From: Puniceicoccales bacterium
GTDB taxonomy: Bacteria; Verrucomicrobiota; Verrucomicrobiia; Opitutales; JAIRKQ01
Direction of reading: 5' to 3'
Length of the DNA stretch: 28,301 nucleotides
NCBI GenBank assembly: GCA_031258795.1
Contig: JAIRMI010000061.1
Span: forward strand, 1-28,301
Position 1 is the stretch's first letter, and every line of letters starts with the position of its first letter. The translations under genes were made by a program, and so were the position numbers. The notes under the pieces were generated by a model that saw only the letters and a program-made list of their open reading frames with translations, made no database searches and was not told the DNA's origin. Below, piece by piece: positions 8,173-17,187 of this stretch.

Positions 8173-10662
8173 ATGTCTAAAGATAATCCTAAATGTGAAA
8201 AATCGGAAGAATTGGAGAAATATTTCCGACTGAAGGGGGCTGCAAATAAGATAAGAACTGCGATTCTTAGACACTTGCACTGTTTTCTTGCCCGCGATCA
8301 AAACTCAGCGGTGGCGAACGATTGGTGGATTGCTACCGCCATGGCATTGCGAGATCGAGTCCTGGGAGAACTCATCCGCACGCAGAAAGTACACCACGAA
8401 AATGATGTGCGCCGCATTTATTACATGTCTCTAGAGTACCTGCCCGGAACCATGTTACGCAATACTGCCCAGGCTCTAGGAATCCTCGATGATTTGGAAC
8501 TGGCTCTGCGATCGCTGGACCAAGACTTTGATGCCATCGCTGCCATCGAACCGGACATGGGACTCGGCAACGGTGGCTTGGGCCGCCTAGCCTCCTGCTT
8601 CCAAGACTCCCTAGCCACGCTCGACTATCCCGCCGTTGCCTACGGCATTCACTATGAATTTGGACTTTTTCGGCAAGAAATCGTCGACGGCAAACAGGTT
8701 GAACGTCCGGATAATTGGACAATTTTTGGTAATCCGTGGCAAATTTGCCGCCCTGAAAATATCCAAAATGTTCAATTATATGGCCGCATTGAGAATACCT
8801 ATGATGAGCGTGGCCATTGGCACCCTCACTGGGTAGATGGCAAAGTTGTCCAGGGAGTCCCCTGGGACATTCCCGTTGTGGGATACGGCGCCAACACTGT
8901 TAATTTTATGCGACTGTGGGAAGCGCGCACTGCTTCGGAATTTGAATTGGACGTTTTCAATCGCGGAGAATATCTCGATGCTGTTCGAAAACAATCCGAA
9001 TCGGAGGCAATCTCAAAAATACTCTACCCAGACGATTCTACAGTCAAGGGGAAAGAACTGAGGCTTACGCAGCAATATTTTTTTGTTAGCTGTTCGATAA
9101 AGGATATCCTGCGCAGATACACGAAAAAGAATGCTTCCTTTGATAAATTCGTTGAAAAAATTGCCATACAGCTAAACGATACGCATCCCACCATTGCCAT
9201 CGTTGAACTGCTGCGCCTATTGCTAGACGAGTACAATCTGTCCTGGGACGCCGCTTGGGCTATTTGTCAGGGAGTGTTCGGCTATGCAAATCATACCCTT
9301 TTGCCGGAAGCCCTTGAAGAGTGGTCCATTGACCTGTTTACGAAAATGCTCCCTCGACACTATCAACTCATCTGCGAAATAAATAGGCGCTTCCTAGAAA
9401 ATGAAGTTGAAAAAAAATGGCCCCACAACAGTAGCAAGAAAGATGCGCTATCGATTATCCACAACGGCAAGATAAGGATGTCCTATTTGGCCGTTGTCGG
9501 CAGCCATTCCGTTAATGGTGTCGCAAAGATGCATTCGGAGTTATTAAAAAGTTCCCTGTTCCCACTGTTTAACGAACTCTATCCTGGAAAGTTTAAGAAT
9601 GTTACCAATGGCATCACTCCTCGCCAGTGGCTGCGTTCTTGCAACCCAAGCCTGTCAAAGTTGGTTGATCGTACGCTCGGTTCGGATTGGACGAAGGATC
9701 TTTACCAGCTTCGCAAATTGGAAACGGTGGCGGAATGTCCCATTTTTCAGAAAAAATTTCGAGAGATAAAGCTGGAAAATAAAATTCGACTTGCGCGCAC
9801 AATCTTCTTTACCTGCGGGATACAAATTGATCCGCATTCGCTGTTCGATATTCAGGCCAAACGTCTGCACGAATATAAGCGCCAACATCTAAATTTGCTC
9901 CATATCTTATATTTGTATCGAAGAATATTAAAAAATCCATCGGACGATGCGATTGTACCGCGTACATTTATTTTTGCGGCCAAAGCTGCTCCGGGGTATT
10001 ACATGGCTAAGCGCATTATTCATTCCATAAATGTTGTGGCCAAGGAAATTAATAATTCTCCTACCATTGGTGGCAAAATAAAGGTGATATTTTTGCCGAA
10101 TTACAGTGTCAGTTTGGCTTCGGAAATTATTCCCGCTGCGGATTTATCGGAGCAAATTTCCACGGCGGGAAAGGAAGCTTCCGGTACGGGCAATATGAAA
10201 TTTGCCCTAAATGGCGCTTGTACTATCGGCACATTGGACGGAGCAAACGTTGAGATCAGAGAGGAAGTGGGGAATAGCAATATATTCATTTTTGGCAGAA
10301 CAGAGAAAGAGTTGCGGGCAATTAAAAATTACAATCCCTATGCGCACTATCACAGCAATAGTGAATTGCATGAAATTTTGGACTGGATCGGTTCAGATTA
10401 TTTCAATCAAAAAGATGGGGACAATCCTCTGCGTGATATTAAAAATAGCCTATTAGGTGGCGGCGACCCGTTTTTTGTTTTAGAAGATTTCGACGATTAT
10501 ATTCGTGCCCAATCCGCTGTAAATGATACATTTAAAAATGAGGCGGAATGGACAAAAAAAGCAATTCTAAACATTGCTAGAATTGGAAAATTTTCCAGCG
10601 ACCGTGCCATAGAAGATTATGCCACCCATATCTGGCATTTGGAAAAAGTTAGGACAAAATAA
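8173..10662 (+). CDS. glgP: Glycogen/starch phosphorylase
   Basis: Removes glucose units from glycogen-type glucans with phosphate to give glucose 1-phosphate, using pyridoxal phosphate. The 829 residues match the GT35 family length. Clear blocks are RRIYYMSLEYLPG, DMGLGNGGLGRLASCFQDS, YGIHYEFGLFRQ, NDTHPTIA, VNGVAKMHSELL, NVTNGITPRQWL, RLHEYKRQHLN and the cofactor site EASGTGNMKFALNGA with Lys676 expected to carry pyridoxal phosphate. TLDGANVEI follows. ATG at 8173 has a GGAG ribosome site. No other glycogen gene is in the window. The next gene starts 55 bases on and is unrelated. Whether the true substrate is glycogen or maltodextrin cannot be read from the sequence. Confidence 0.97.
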   Translation: MSKDNPKCEKSEELEKYFRLKGAANKIRTAILRHLHCFLARDQNSAVANDWWIATAMALRDRVLGELIRTQKVHHENDVRRIYYMSLEYLPGTMLRNTAQALGILDDLELALRSLDQDFDAIAAIEPDMGLGNGGLGRLASCFQDSLATLDYPAVAYGIHYEFGLFRQEIVDGKQVERPDNWTIFGNPWQICRPENIQNVQLYGRIENTYDERGHWHPHWVDGKVVQGVPWDIPVVGYGANTVNFMRLWEARTASEFELDVFNRGEYLDAVRKQSESEAISKILYPDDSTVKGKELRLTQQYFFVSCSIKDILRRYTKKNASFDKFVEKIAIQLNDTHPTIAIVELLRLLLDEYNLSWDAAWAICQGVFGYANHTLLPEALEEWSIDLFTKMLPRHYQLICEINRRFLENEVEKKWPHNSSKKDALSIIHNGKIRMSYLAVVGSHSVNGVAKMHSELLKSSLFPLFNELYPGKFKNVTNGITPRQWLRSCNPSLSKLVDRTLGSDWTKDLYQLRKLETVAECPIFQKKFREIKLENKIRLARTIFFTCGIQIDPHSLFDIQAKRLHEYKRQHLNLLHILYLYRRILKNPSDDAIVPRTFIFAAKAAPGYYMAKRIIHSINVVAKEINNSPTIGGKIKVIFLPNYSVSLASEIIPAADLSEQISTAGKEASGTGNMKFALNGACTIGTLDGANVEIREEVGNSNIFIFGRTEKELRAIKNYNPYAHYHSNSELHEILDWIGSDYFNQKDGDNPLRDIKNSLLGGGDPFFVLEDFDDYIRAQSAVNDTFKNEAEWTKKAILNIARIGKFSSDRAIEDYATHIWHLEKVRTK

Positions 10663-10717
10663 TTGGGTTGATTTTAGTTAAATTTTCTCCAACATTGCGG
10701 TAATATTATGTATCATT

Positions 10718-11175
10718 ATGTATCTGAAGTTTTTTAGATTGAAGGAAAAACAATTTAAAATTGAGACAGGTGCTTCCTGCTTACACACGGGAGATCAGTA
10801 TCAGGCAGCGCTATCATTACTAAAGTGTGGTATCGCTGAGAAGGATGGCTTTACCGTCGTTATCGGCGAAATTCACTGTGAAAAAATCACCACTTGCCAA
10901 GCCTTGCTCAAGGGCATGAAAATTTCGGAAGATATAATAATTTTACCCGATAACTCTCCTTTCAGTGAGTGCGAAATGTTGATTAAAATTTGCATGAAGC
11001 TTGGAGCAGAACATGCTAGAAATTTACCTTTTGGGAAAAGCGAAGGTGTCTCAAGGATCATAAACAATTTGTGTGGTAAGGCTATGCTCTCCGCGTTCGT
11101 TAATTTTTCGAAAATGTTACTTACAAGGATATAGCAAATGTTGCAAACGATATCAGGAAACTAAAATGGATATAA
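10718..11175 (+). pseudogene. ExeA/GspA-like AAA ATPase, internally deleted and frameshifted
   Basis: The first residues (MYLKFFRLKEKQFKIETGAS) match the conserved start of ExeA/GspA-type ATPases, usually MYLxFYGLxExPFxLTPDP. At the Walker A position stands GEIHCEKITT in place of GxxGxGKTT, so the P-loop is degenerate. After LIKICMKLGAEHARN the protein jumps directly to GVSRIINNLCGKAMLSAF, which corresponds to the late GGIPRLINxLCDRALLAAY block. About 100-150 residues with Walker B and sensor 1 are missing. The open frame stops at 11134. A shift to frame 1 near 11120 continues as YKDIANVANDIRKLKWI to a TAA at 11173-11175 that overlaps the start of the next gene, as expected for the intact ancestor. 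It is very unlikely to bind ATP. In Aeromonas ExeA pairs with ExeB to build the type II secretion pore. Confidence 0.7.
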
Positions 11176-12503
11176 TAAAAAAAGCGATGGAGTATGAAAA
11201 GGTAAAGATGTGGCAAGACTATCCTCAGAGCGTTAATCACGCAGATGTTGGTAAACAAACAATTGGTGAATGCTATGGGATCAGCGGTTTATTTGCAAAA
11301 AAAGGCAGCAAATCATCGTTTTGCAGGAGATTAAGAGATATTTTACTAGCCATACCTATTTTTGTGTGCAAATCAGTGGCCGCATTGTTTAATATCATAA
11401 AGCGCCCAATTTGCATATTTAGCATCTTGTGCATTGTAGTGGCAGCTGCACTCATCGGTGCCTATGTCGGCAAAGCCAACAAAGCTTCTGCGAAAAGAAA
11501 TGTTTTAAAAAATATCACCCTTGCACAGAATAAGCCGGTAGTCGCTAGGGAAAGAGTGAAAGTCCCCTATTCTTATGCGGCCAAGAATAATCATATTGCC
11601 GTTGGGGGCACAAGAGAAGTTCCCCGTTTGGTGATTACGGAAATTACCCGAAATGAGAAGGTGGCAAAGGAAGCAACTGCCACACCAATTTCAGGAGTTC
11701 GTGAAAAAAGGATTGCGCCGCCTGTTCCAGGCGCCAGTGATGCTAGCGAGGTTTCCGCGAAAGGAAATGCTAAAAAAAATGTTGCCGTTGTGCAGGACGT
11801 TCCGGTAGTCGTTATTGAAGAAGTGAAAGCACATTGTGCACCTGAGGATAATGTCGCTGTAAGTAGCTCAAAAAAAGAAATTTCTCCGTTGATAATTGCT
11901 GAAACTACCCAAAATGAGAAGGTAGCAAGGGAAGTAATTACCACACCAATTTCAGAGGTTAATGAAGAAAGGATTGCGCCGCCTGTTCCAGGCGCCAATG
12001 ATGCTAGCGAGGTTTCCGCGAAAGGAAATGTTAAAAAAAATGTTTCTGCTGTGCAGGATGTTTCGGTAATCGTTATAGAAGAAGTGAAAGCACCTCATGT
12101 GCCTGAGAATAATGTTACCATGAACATCGTAAACGAAGAGGAAACCTCTCATTTGGCGGTTGCCAGAAATATTAAAAATAAAAAACCCTCAAATAAAGTT
12201 GTTGCGCCAATCGCAGAAATTGACAGGAAAAGAGTTGAAGAAGTTTGTTGGGAAACGGAGGGTGAGTACTCCTATGTTTTTGAACGCACTTTGCGCAAGT
12301 TTTTTTCTAAACATCCAATTACGGATATTACGAATGCAAATGGTTGCTGCATACTGAAATTACAGGATGGTTTTTTTACGGAACACTCCGTTCTGTGCAA
12401 TCAGCCAAAAATAGTATTAGAATCGGCAACGGATGACGAAATCATCTTTTCAAATGGGGCAGGAATTTTTTGTTCCTTGCCAACCGAAAGTTTGTTGCCC
12501 TAA
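11166..12503 (+). CDS. GspB/ExeB-like membrane protein with long repeats
   Basis: A 445-residue protein when started at the ATG at 11166, preceded by AGGA. An upstream ATG at 11073 would add 31 residues lying inside the ATPase pseudogene. The N-terminus MDIIKKAMEYEKVK resembles the GspB start (LILDALKKAExER). A single membrane helix follows (ICIFSILCIVVAAALIGAYV, about 81-100). The periplasmic part has two to three copies of an 87-residue unit with APPVPGAxDASEVSAKGN, rich in Val, Glu and Lys. The last 90 residues form a small domain (ILKLQDGFF, IVLESATDDEIIF) that could match the beta-rich GspB C-terminal domain. Its partner ATPase upstream is broken, so the pair may be decaying or the protein may have a separate role. 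The GspB link is inference. Confidence 0.55.
   Translation: MDIIKKAMEYEKVKMWQDYPQSVNHADVGKQTIGECYGISGLFAKKGSKSSFCRRLRDILLAIPIFVCKSVAALFNIIKRPICIFSILCIVVAAALIGAYVGKANKASAKRNVLKNITLAQNKPVVARERVKVPYSYAAKNNHIAVGGTREVPRLVITEITRNEKVAKEATATPISGVREKRIAPPVPGASDASEVSAKGNAKKNVAVVQDVPVVVIEEVKAHCAPEDNVAVSSSKKEISPLIIAETTQNEKVAREVITTPISEVNEERIAPPVPGANDASEVSAKGNVKKNVSAVQDVSVIVIEEVKAPHVPENNVTMNIVNEEETSHLAVARNIKNKKPSNKVVAPIAEIDRKRVEEVCWETEGEYSYVFERTLRKFFSKHPITDITNANGCCILKLQDGFFTEHSVLCNQPKIVLESATDDEIIFSNGAGIFCSLPTESLLP
11652..12190 (+). repeat. Tandem 261-bp repeat inside the GspB-like gene
   Basis: Direct repeats with a period of 261 bp (87 codons): for example GATTGCGCCGCCTGTTCC starts at 11711 and again at 11972, and AATGAGAAGG starts at 11652 and 11913. 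Two copies are close, and a third, more divergent or partial copy extends each side. The period keeps the reading frame, so copy number can change without breaking the protein. Confidence 0.85.
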
Positions 12504-12557
12504 GTATGCATTTTTTAATTGCAAAGCTTGGGACAATATATACCCATTTTATCATAA

Positions 12558-13319
12558 ATGGCTGAAAATTTTGGTGAACAGTTTACCGCTGCCCGGGAGG
12601 CGTTAGGTTTAACGACTAGCGAGGTTGCTTCTAAGACAAAAATCAGGAAAGAATATCTAGAGGCTATCGAAAAAGGGGACTTTAATTTTCAGTTGCCCGA
12701 TGTCTACATCCGCGGTTTTGTCAGGAATTATGCAAAGTTACTTGGCCTTGATGTGGAAACCGTCATGCGTGAGTGCCCAATTAAGGAAGTGCGCGTTGCC
12801 GATTCAATAAAATATCACGCCAGTGCGCTCGTTGAAAGCGTAAAGTCAGAGGAAGAAAAGGCTTGCGATGTGAAGGATCAATTGGCTGCGACGAAAAAAG
12901 AAAGACTTCAGGACACGTTACATAACCTGAGCGAAAAATTTCCAGGTTTTTCAAAGAAAAATTTAACCATTGCACTTCTTATAGGGGTGATATTCTTGTT
13001 GCTTTTAGTGATCATTTTTACGGCACGCAAAAAGAAAGAACCTTTTGATTTTCGCAGTATCACGCCAGCGGAGTCGGAGAAGATACCAAACAAGTCTATC
13101 ACGCTGTCCACAACGGGAACGGTAAAGGTTGTTGTACGCAGCAAGAATACCTTGGAAAAGATTTATGCGGGGAATTTGTTGGCGGGGATAGCAAAAACAA
13201 TCTCTTATTACAGACCCATACAGGTTTTTTATGACCGTGGGGAATGTTTGTTGATTCAGCAAGATAATGGCGAAAAAATTTACCCTCAGCCGGGTCGAGG
13301 TGCAATAGAAATTAAGTAA
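12558..13319 (+). CDS. rodZ: RodZ-like helix-turn-helix membrane protein
   Basis: Links the MreB cytoskeleton to the cell-wall elongation machinery in rod-shaped bacteria. The 253 residues have an N-terminal HTH_25-type domain (about 5-70; AREALGLTTSEVASKTKI, IRGFVRNYAKLLGLD), a charged linker, one membrane helix (LTIALLIGVIFLLLLVIIF, about 136-154) and a C-terminal periplasmic domain of the DUF4115 type (about 170-253). This order is that of RodZ. It is followed after 8 bases by gpsA, so the two are probably co-transcribed. rodA lies elsewhere in the window. No clear ribosome site precedes the ATG. Confidence 0.82.
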   Translation: MAENFGEQFTAAREALGLTTSEVASKTKIRKEYLEAIEKGDFNFQLPDVYIRGFVRNYAKLLGLDVETVMRECPIKEVRVADSIKYHASALVESVKSEEEKACDVKDQLAATKKERLQDTLHNLSEKFPGFSKKNLTIALLIGVIFLLLLVIIFTARKKKEPFDFRSITPAESEKIPNKSITLSTTGTVKVVVRSKNTLEKIYAGNLLAGIAKTISYYRPIQVFYDRGECLLIQQDNGEKIYPQPGRGAIEIK

Positions 13320-13327
13320 GGCTTCCT

Positions 13328-14323
13328 ATGAATATTACCGTATTTGGTGCAGGTGCTTGGGGAACTGCGATGGCGCTGTATTGTAGGCGAATTGGGCACA
13401 ATGTTACCCTGGTTCCGAAATTTACGGATCAGGCTGAAATGATGCTAAACAAGCGGGAAAATGTAGATTTTCTACCGGGAATTCCCTTGCCGGAGGATAT
13501 TGAAATTACTGTTGCCGTTGGGCCTGCTTTGAAAAGTGCAGAAGTTGCGTTCATTGGGTGCCCGTCCGTTGGCCTCGTTGATCTATGTAATGACATCAAA
13601 GAAGCTAGTGAAAAAACGGGTAGTTGTCCCTTTTTGATATCCCTTTGCAAGGGAATTCAGTCAGCAAGTCTTGAAACAGCATCCGTTGTAATTAAAAACA
13701 TCCTACCGCAGTTTAAATTTGGAGTTTTGTCTGGACCGACCAATGCCAGGGAAGTTGCCCTTGGTTTTCCAGCGGCGATGGTGCTTGCCGTTGATTCTGG
13801 AGACGTGCAGTCCTTGCAAAAAGCGCTGGCATCTTCATCCATGCGGATTTACACAAACAACGATGTTTTAGGGGTTGAATTGGCTGGATGCTTGAAGAAC
13901 GTCTATGCGATTGGGGCAGGTGCGTGTGACGGCCTGAAACTTGGCGACAATGCAAAGGCGGCCTATTTAACGCGGGCATTACGGGAAATGATTTCCATTG
14001 GGTGTGTGTTGGGCGGGTTCAGGGAAACTTTCTACGGATTGAGCGGATTTGGAGATTTCGTCGCAACTTGCATGGGAGCGTGGAGCCGGAATCGCACATT
14101 TGGGTCGCGCGTTGGTGCCGGTGAAAGCGTAGAGGAAATTTTCAAAACTCAAAAAGCGGCAGTTGAAGGTTATCAAACTTCGCGAGCGTTTTACAATATC
14201 TGCAAGGAGCGGGGCATCGATGTGCCAATCGTAGGAGCCATATATGCCGTGCTATACGAGGGGAAAAACATACGGGACGTGGTCGATGCATTGTTCAATA
14301 GGCCCCTTAAATCCGAGCTTTAA
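13328..14323 (+). CDS. gpsA: Glycerol-3-phosphate dehydrogenase [NAD(P)+]
   Basis: Reduces dihydroxyacetone phosphate to sn-glycerol 3-phosphate, the backbone for phospholipids. The 331 residues carry the nucleotide-binding motif VFGAGAWGTAMA (5-16), SLCKGI, LSGPTNAREVA, the catalytic segment ELAGCLKNVYAIGAG with K190, GLSGFGDFVATC and SRNRTFG. All key residues of the family are present. AAGG precedes the ATG. The next gene begins 8 bases after its stop, so the rodZ-gpsA-reductase set may be one transcript. Confidence 0.97.
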   Translation: MNITVFGAGAWGTAMALYCRRIGHNVTLVPKFTDQAEMMLNKRENVDFLPGIPLPEDIEITVAVGPALKSAEVAFIGCPSVGLVDLCNDIKEASEKTGSCPFLISLCKGIQSASLETASVVIKNILPQFKFGVLSGPTNAREVALGFPAAMVLAVDSGDVQSLQKALASSSMRIYTNNDVLGVELAGCLKNVYAIGAGACDGLKLGDNAKAAYLTRALREMISIGCVLGGFRETFYGLSGFGDFVATCMGAWSRNRTFGSRVGAGESVEEIFKTQKAAVEGYQTSRAFYNICKERGIDVPIVGAIYAVLYEGKNIRDVVDALFNRPLKSEL

Positions 14324-14331
14324 ATCCGCCG

Positions 14332-15468
14332 ATGAATGAATCGAAAGAGGTGAGGCATGACCGAGAGAACCCGTACGCTGCAAAGTTGATTGCACGGAAA
14401 AGGTTGAACAAGTTTGGCAGCAATAAGAGTGTTTTTCGTCTAACATTCGATATTGGCGAATTGGAGTATATCTGCGGAGATACCTTGGCTGTTTATCCGA
14501 AAAATGAAGGGAGCGAGGTTGATCCAATCTTGAACATACTTCAGCTTCCCAAAGACTCGAGGATTGAAATCCGGAACAATTCATATTTAATTCGCGACGC
14601 TCTGATTGAAAAATTTTGCATAACACACCTGACAAAGCGATTTTTGGACGCATTTGCGCGGAAATTAACTGATCAAGATAGGAGCGTTTTTGCCGAAATT
14701 TTTCGCGGTGAAAAGGAAAACCAATATTCCCTACTGGAACTTCTAACTCGTTTTCTAGCTGTGAAAATTAATTCCGACGAACTGTGCAGGCTGCTGAAAA
14801 AAATGCCACCGAGATTGTATTCCATCGCATCGTCAAAAAATGCGCAAGGAAGATACTTGGATCTCATAGTTGGAGCCGTTAGTTACAAAAATTTTCTTGG
14901 AAACATGCGCCAGGGTGTCGCATCGACATACCTGACGTCACGCATGCAAATTGGGGATTTCGCAGATGTTTACGTCGCCAGCTCCGCTTTTAGGTTACCG
15001 TCGAATGTATCCACAGACATCATAATGGTTGGCCCCGGCACAGGCCTCGCACCGTTTATGGGATTTCTTCATGAGCGGGAATATTTGAAAAATTTCGTCC
15101 GGGATGTGGGGCACAACTGGTTGTTTTTCGGAGATCAGCATAGAAAGTTCGATTTTTTGGAAGAGGATGAATTGACAAGATTACAAAGGGTCGGGGTGCT
15201 AAATATCCTTGATTTGGCATTTTCCCGTGATCAGGAGTATAAAATATACGTCCAGGATCGCATGTTGGAGAAAGGTGAGGAACTGTGGCAGTGGCTGTGC
15301 AACGGAGCTTATTTCTACGTCTGCGGCGACGCCGGTCGCATGGCAATTGATGTCAAAAACATGCTAAAAAATATCGCGATCAGGATCGGAGGACTCGAGG
15401 AAGAAGAAGCCAATAACTGGCTGGACAACCTCAAAAAAACGGGTAGATATCAAGAGGACGTGTATTAG
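14332..15468 (+). CDS. CysJ-like FAD/NADPH reductase lacking the flavodoxin domain
   Basis: A 378-residue protein that matches the C-terminal two thirds of sulfite reductase flavoprotein (CysJ) and related diflavin reductases. It has the FAD-binding domain with RLYSIASS (about 162-169), the cofactor loop GVASTYL, the NADPH-binding part with MVGPGTGLAPFMGFL (about 227-241), FFGDQH, YVCGDAGRMA and a C-terminal YQEDVY. The N-terminal FMN/flavodoxin domain of full CysJ is absent, so electrons must pass to a separate partner. No sulfite reductase hemoprotein is in the window. Sulfite reduction is therefore a possibility only. The gene converges with lpxK, and their stop codons overlap by 4 bases. 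Confidence 0.85.
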   Translation: MNESKEVRHDRENPYAAKLIARKRLNKFGSNKSVFRLTFDIGELEYICGDTLAVYPKNEGSEVDPILNILQLPKDSRIEIRNNSYLIRDALIEKFCITHLTKRFLDAFARKLTDQDRSVFAEIFRGEKENQYSLLELLTRFLAVKINSDELCRLLKKMPPRLYSIASSKNAQGRYLDLIVGAVSYKNFLGNMRQGVASTYLTSRMQIGDFADVYVASSAFRLPSNVSTDIIMVGPGTGLAPFMGFLHEREYLKNFVRDVGHNWLFFGDQHRKFDFLEEDELTRLQRVGVLNILDLAFSRDQEYKIYVQDRMLEKGEELWQWLCNGAYFYVCGDAGRMAIDVKNMLKNIAIRIGGLEEEEANNWLDNLKKTGRYQEDVY

Positions 15469-16688
15469 CTTAGCTGCTTGCCAGATATAAACTTCATAAT
15501 TGCTTCATCTAGGATCTTTTCGCCGCCTATTATTTCGATGCCTATTTTTAAAAAGTACGTTGGCAGCTTGTAGGAATAGTTCCTTGGCATGCGCACGGCA
15601 TCTTTTTCCGTTGTAACGGCAAAATTTGCTCCCCGTTGAAGAGCAACATCGTACAAGCAGTTAAGTTCCTGTTCCGTAAACCTATGATGGTCGATGAAGC
15701 GTTTCTTGTAAACGATATTGATACCCTGCGTTTCCCAGAACCGTTCGAAACTGTCCGGCATCGCAATCCCACTAAATATGCAGACCGACTTGGCTCTAAG
15801 CGAGTCTATGGGCAAGGTATCATTTTCATCTGCCAGGGAACAGAGAAATTTTGGCTTGTGGCAGCATTTGATTAATTCTTTGCCAGGCAGGAAATTATGT
15901 ATAACATTTTCCACAAAATTTCCTCGATTGAGATCGGATTTTGTCAGCAGAATGTAGGAAGCCCGCTTCAAATGGTCGACTGGCTCGCGCAGAATTCCAC
16001 GGGGCAAAAGTTTGCCATTGCCGAATGGGTTTGTTTGGTCGATGAGAAGCAGGTTCATGTGCCCTCGAAGGGGAAGATATTGGAACCCATCATCTAAAAT
16101 TAATATGTTCACTCCATATTTTTTTATGGCATATCTGCCGGCTTTTACCCGATCTTTGTCCACAATCACGACCACACCCGGCAAATTTTTCGCCAACATG
16201 TAGGGCTCATCGCCAGCGAGTTCCGAACCGAGCAAGGTTTTCTCTCCGTTACTCACTACGCGTGGTGGAAGCTCCTTTCCGTGAGTTATCCATCGCAAAA
16301 ATAGTTTTAGTTTTGGCTCCTTTTTGCTCCCGTACCCTCTGCTCAGGATTGCGACTTTCCTTCCCCGTTCGGAGAGTTCACGGGCAAATTTTTCGACGAC
16401 GGGAGTTTTCCCCGTCCCTCCAACCGTTAAATTCCCTATAACGATTACTGGGCAACCTAGCGGTTGGGACAGGAAAATGTTTTTTTTGTAGAGCCAGTAG
16501 CGTAGGCGAACAATTTTTTCAAACAATTTCGAGAAGGCGAGCAGCGGAAACGTTATGGTTCTTGCCCAGGGATTTTTCACACGATCGTAAACAATGTCCG
16601 CACAAAACGCTTCGAATTTTTCCACCTTGTTCAACAGGCGACGAATGAATTTTTTATAAAAATATCGAAATTTTCTAAGCGTTCGCAT
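15465..16688 (-). CDS. lpxK: Tetraacyldisaccharide 4'-kinase LpxK
   Basis: Phosphorylates the 4' position of the lipid A precursor at the inner membrane, which implies a lipopolysaccharide-bearing outer membrane. The 407 residues contain the P-loop GNLTVGGTGKTP (85-96), VAILSRGYG, LAGDEPYMLA, LILDDGFQYLPLRG (Walker B-like) and NLLLIDQTNPFGNG. The N-terminus is about 30 residues longer than the E. coli protein and is basic, with a hydrophobic helix before the P-loop (FPLLAFSKLFEKIV). The ATG at 16688 overlaps the end of folA by 14 bases. Last gene of a thyA-folA-lpxK operon. Confidence 0.95.
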   Translation of the reverse strand: MRTLRKFRYFYKKFIRRLLNKVEKFEAFCADIVYDRVKNPWARTITFPLLAFSKLFEKIVRLRYWLYKKNIFLSQPLGCPVIVIGNLTVGGTGKTPVVEKFARELSERGRKVAILSRGYGSKKEPKLKLFLRWITHGKELPPRVVSNGEKTLLGSELAGDEPYMLAKNLPGVVVIVDKDRVKAGRYAIKKYGVNILILDDGFQYLPLRGHMNLLLIDQTNPFGNGKLLPRGILREPVDHLKRASYILLTKSDLNRGNFVENVIHNFLPGKELIKCCHKPKFLCSLADENDTLPIDSLRAKSVCIFSGIAMPDSFERFWETQGINIVYKKRFIDHHRFTEQELNCLYDVALQRGANFAVTTEKDAVRMPRNYSYKLPTYFLKIGIEIIGGEKILDEAIMKFISGKQLS

Positions 16689-17187
16689 GGCAGTTTCTGT
16701 TCACGAACTTTGTTACGTAAAATTGTTCGGCGCTGAGCAACACGCTCTCCCTTTCGAACATTGATTCATACTCAGGAAATGTGGCATCTCCGGGATAATT
16801 TCCTCTGATGGTACTTATATACAACTCGCAGCAAAGTGGAAGCAACAATTGGTAAACGCTGCTACCTCCGCAAACCCAGATATCTTCCTCTAAATTTAGC
16901 AATTCCTCCACTGAATGAACAACAACCCCGCCAGGGATTATCATAGTTGAATAGGAAAGTACAATGTTTTTTCTGTTTGGTAAAACCTTCCCTATCGATT
17001 CGAATGTTTTGCGGCCGAACAACACCGTTGAGTTCTCTGTCATGCTTCGAAAAAATTTCAATTCTTCCGGAATGTGCCAGGGAATCTTATTATTAAGACC
17101 GATGGTTCTATTTTCGGCAACCGCAGCAATTGCCCGAAAGCGGCTCATTTTTAGGATGCTATCAATCAATTCCATCGTCAATTTCAT
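16675..17187 (-). CDS. folA: Dihydrofolate reductase
   Basis: Regenerates tetrahydrofolate from the dihydrofolate made by thymidylate synthase next door. Visible motifs are AIAAVAENRTIG, IPWHIPEELKFF (the second Glu of PEEL takes the place of the catalytic acid), VLFGRKTFESIG and VCGGSSVYQLLL. At 170 residues it is close to normal. The first ATG (17187) shares an ATGA with the thyA stop, pointing to coupled translation. The conserved fold starts at M14 (MSRFRAIAAV), so M14 is an alternative start. Confidence 0.95.
   Translation of the reverse strand: MKLTMELIDSILKMSRFRAIAAVAENRTIGLNNKIPWHIPEELKFFRSMTENSTVLFGRKTFESIGKVLPNRKNIVLSYSTMIIPGGVVVHSVEELLNLEEDIWVCGGSSVYQLLLPLCCELYISTIRGNYPGDATFPEYESMFERESVLLSAEQFYVTKFVNRNCHANA

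Noticed and set aside
11591..11998. Minus-strand open frame (135 codons) in the GspB-like gene
   Set aside because: It is antisense to the 261-bp repeat, lacks a ribosome site and has the composition of a shadow frame.
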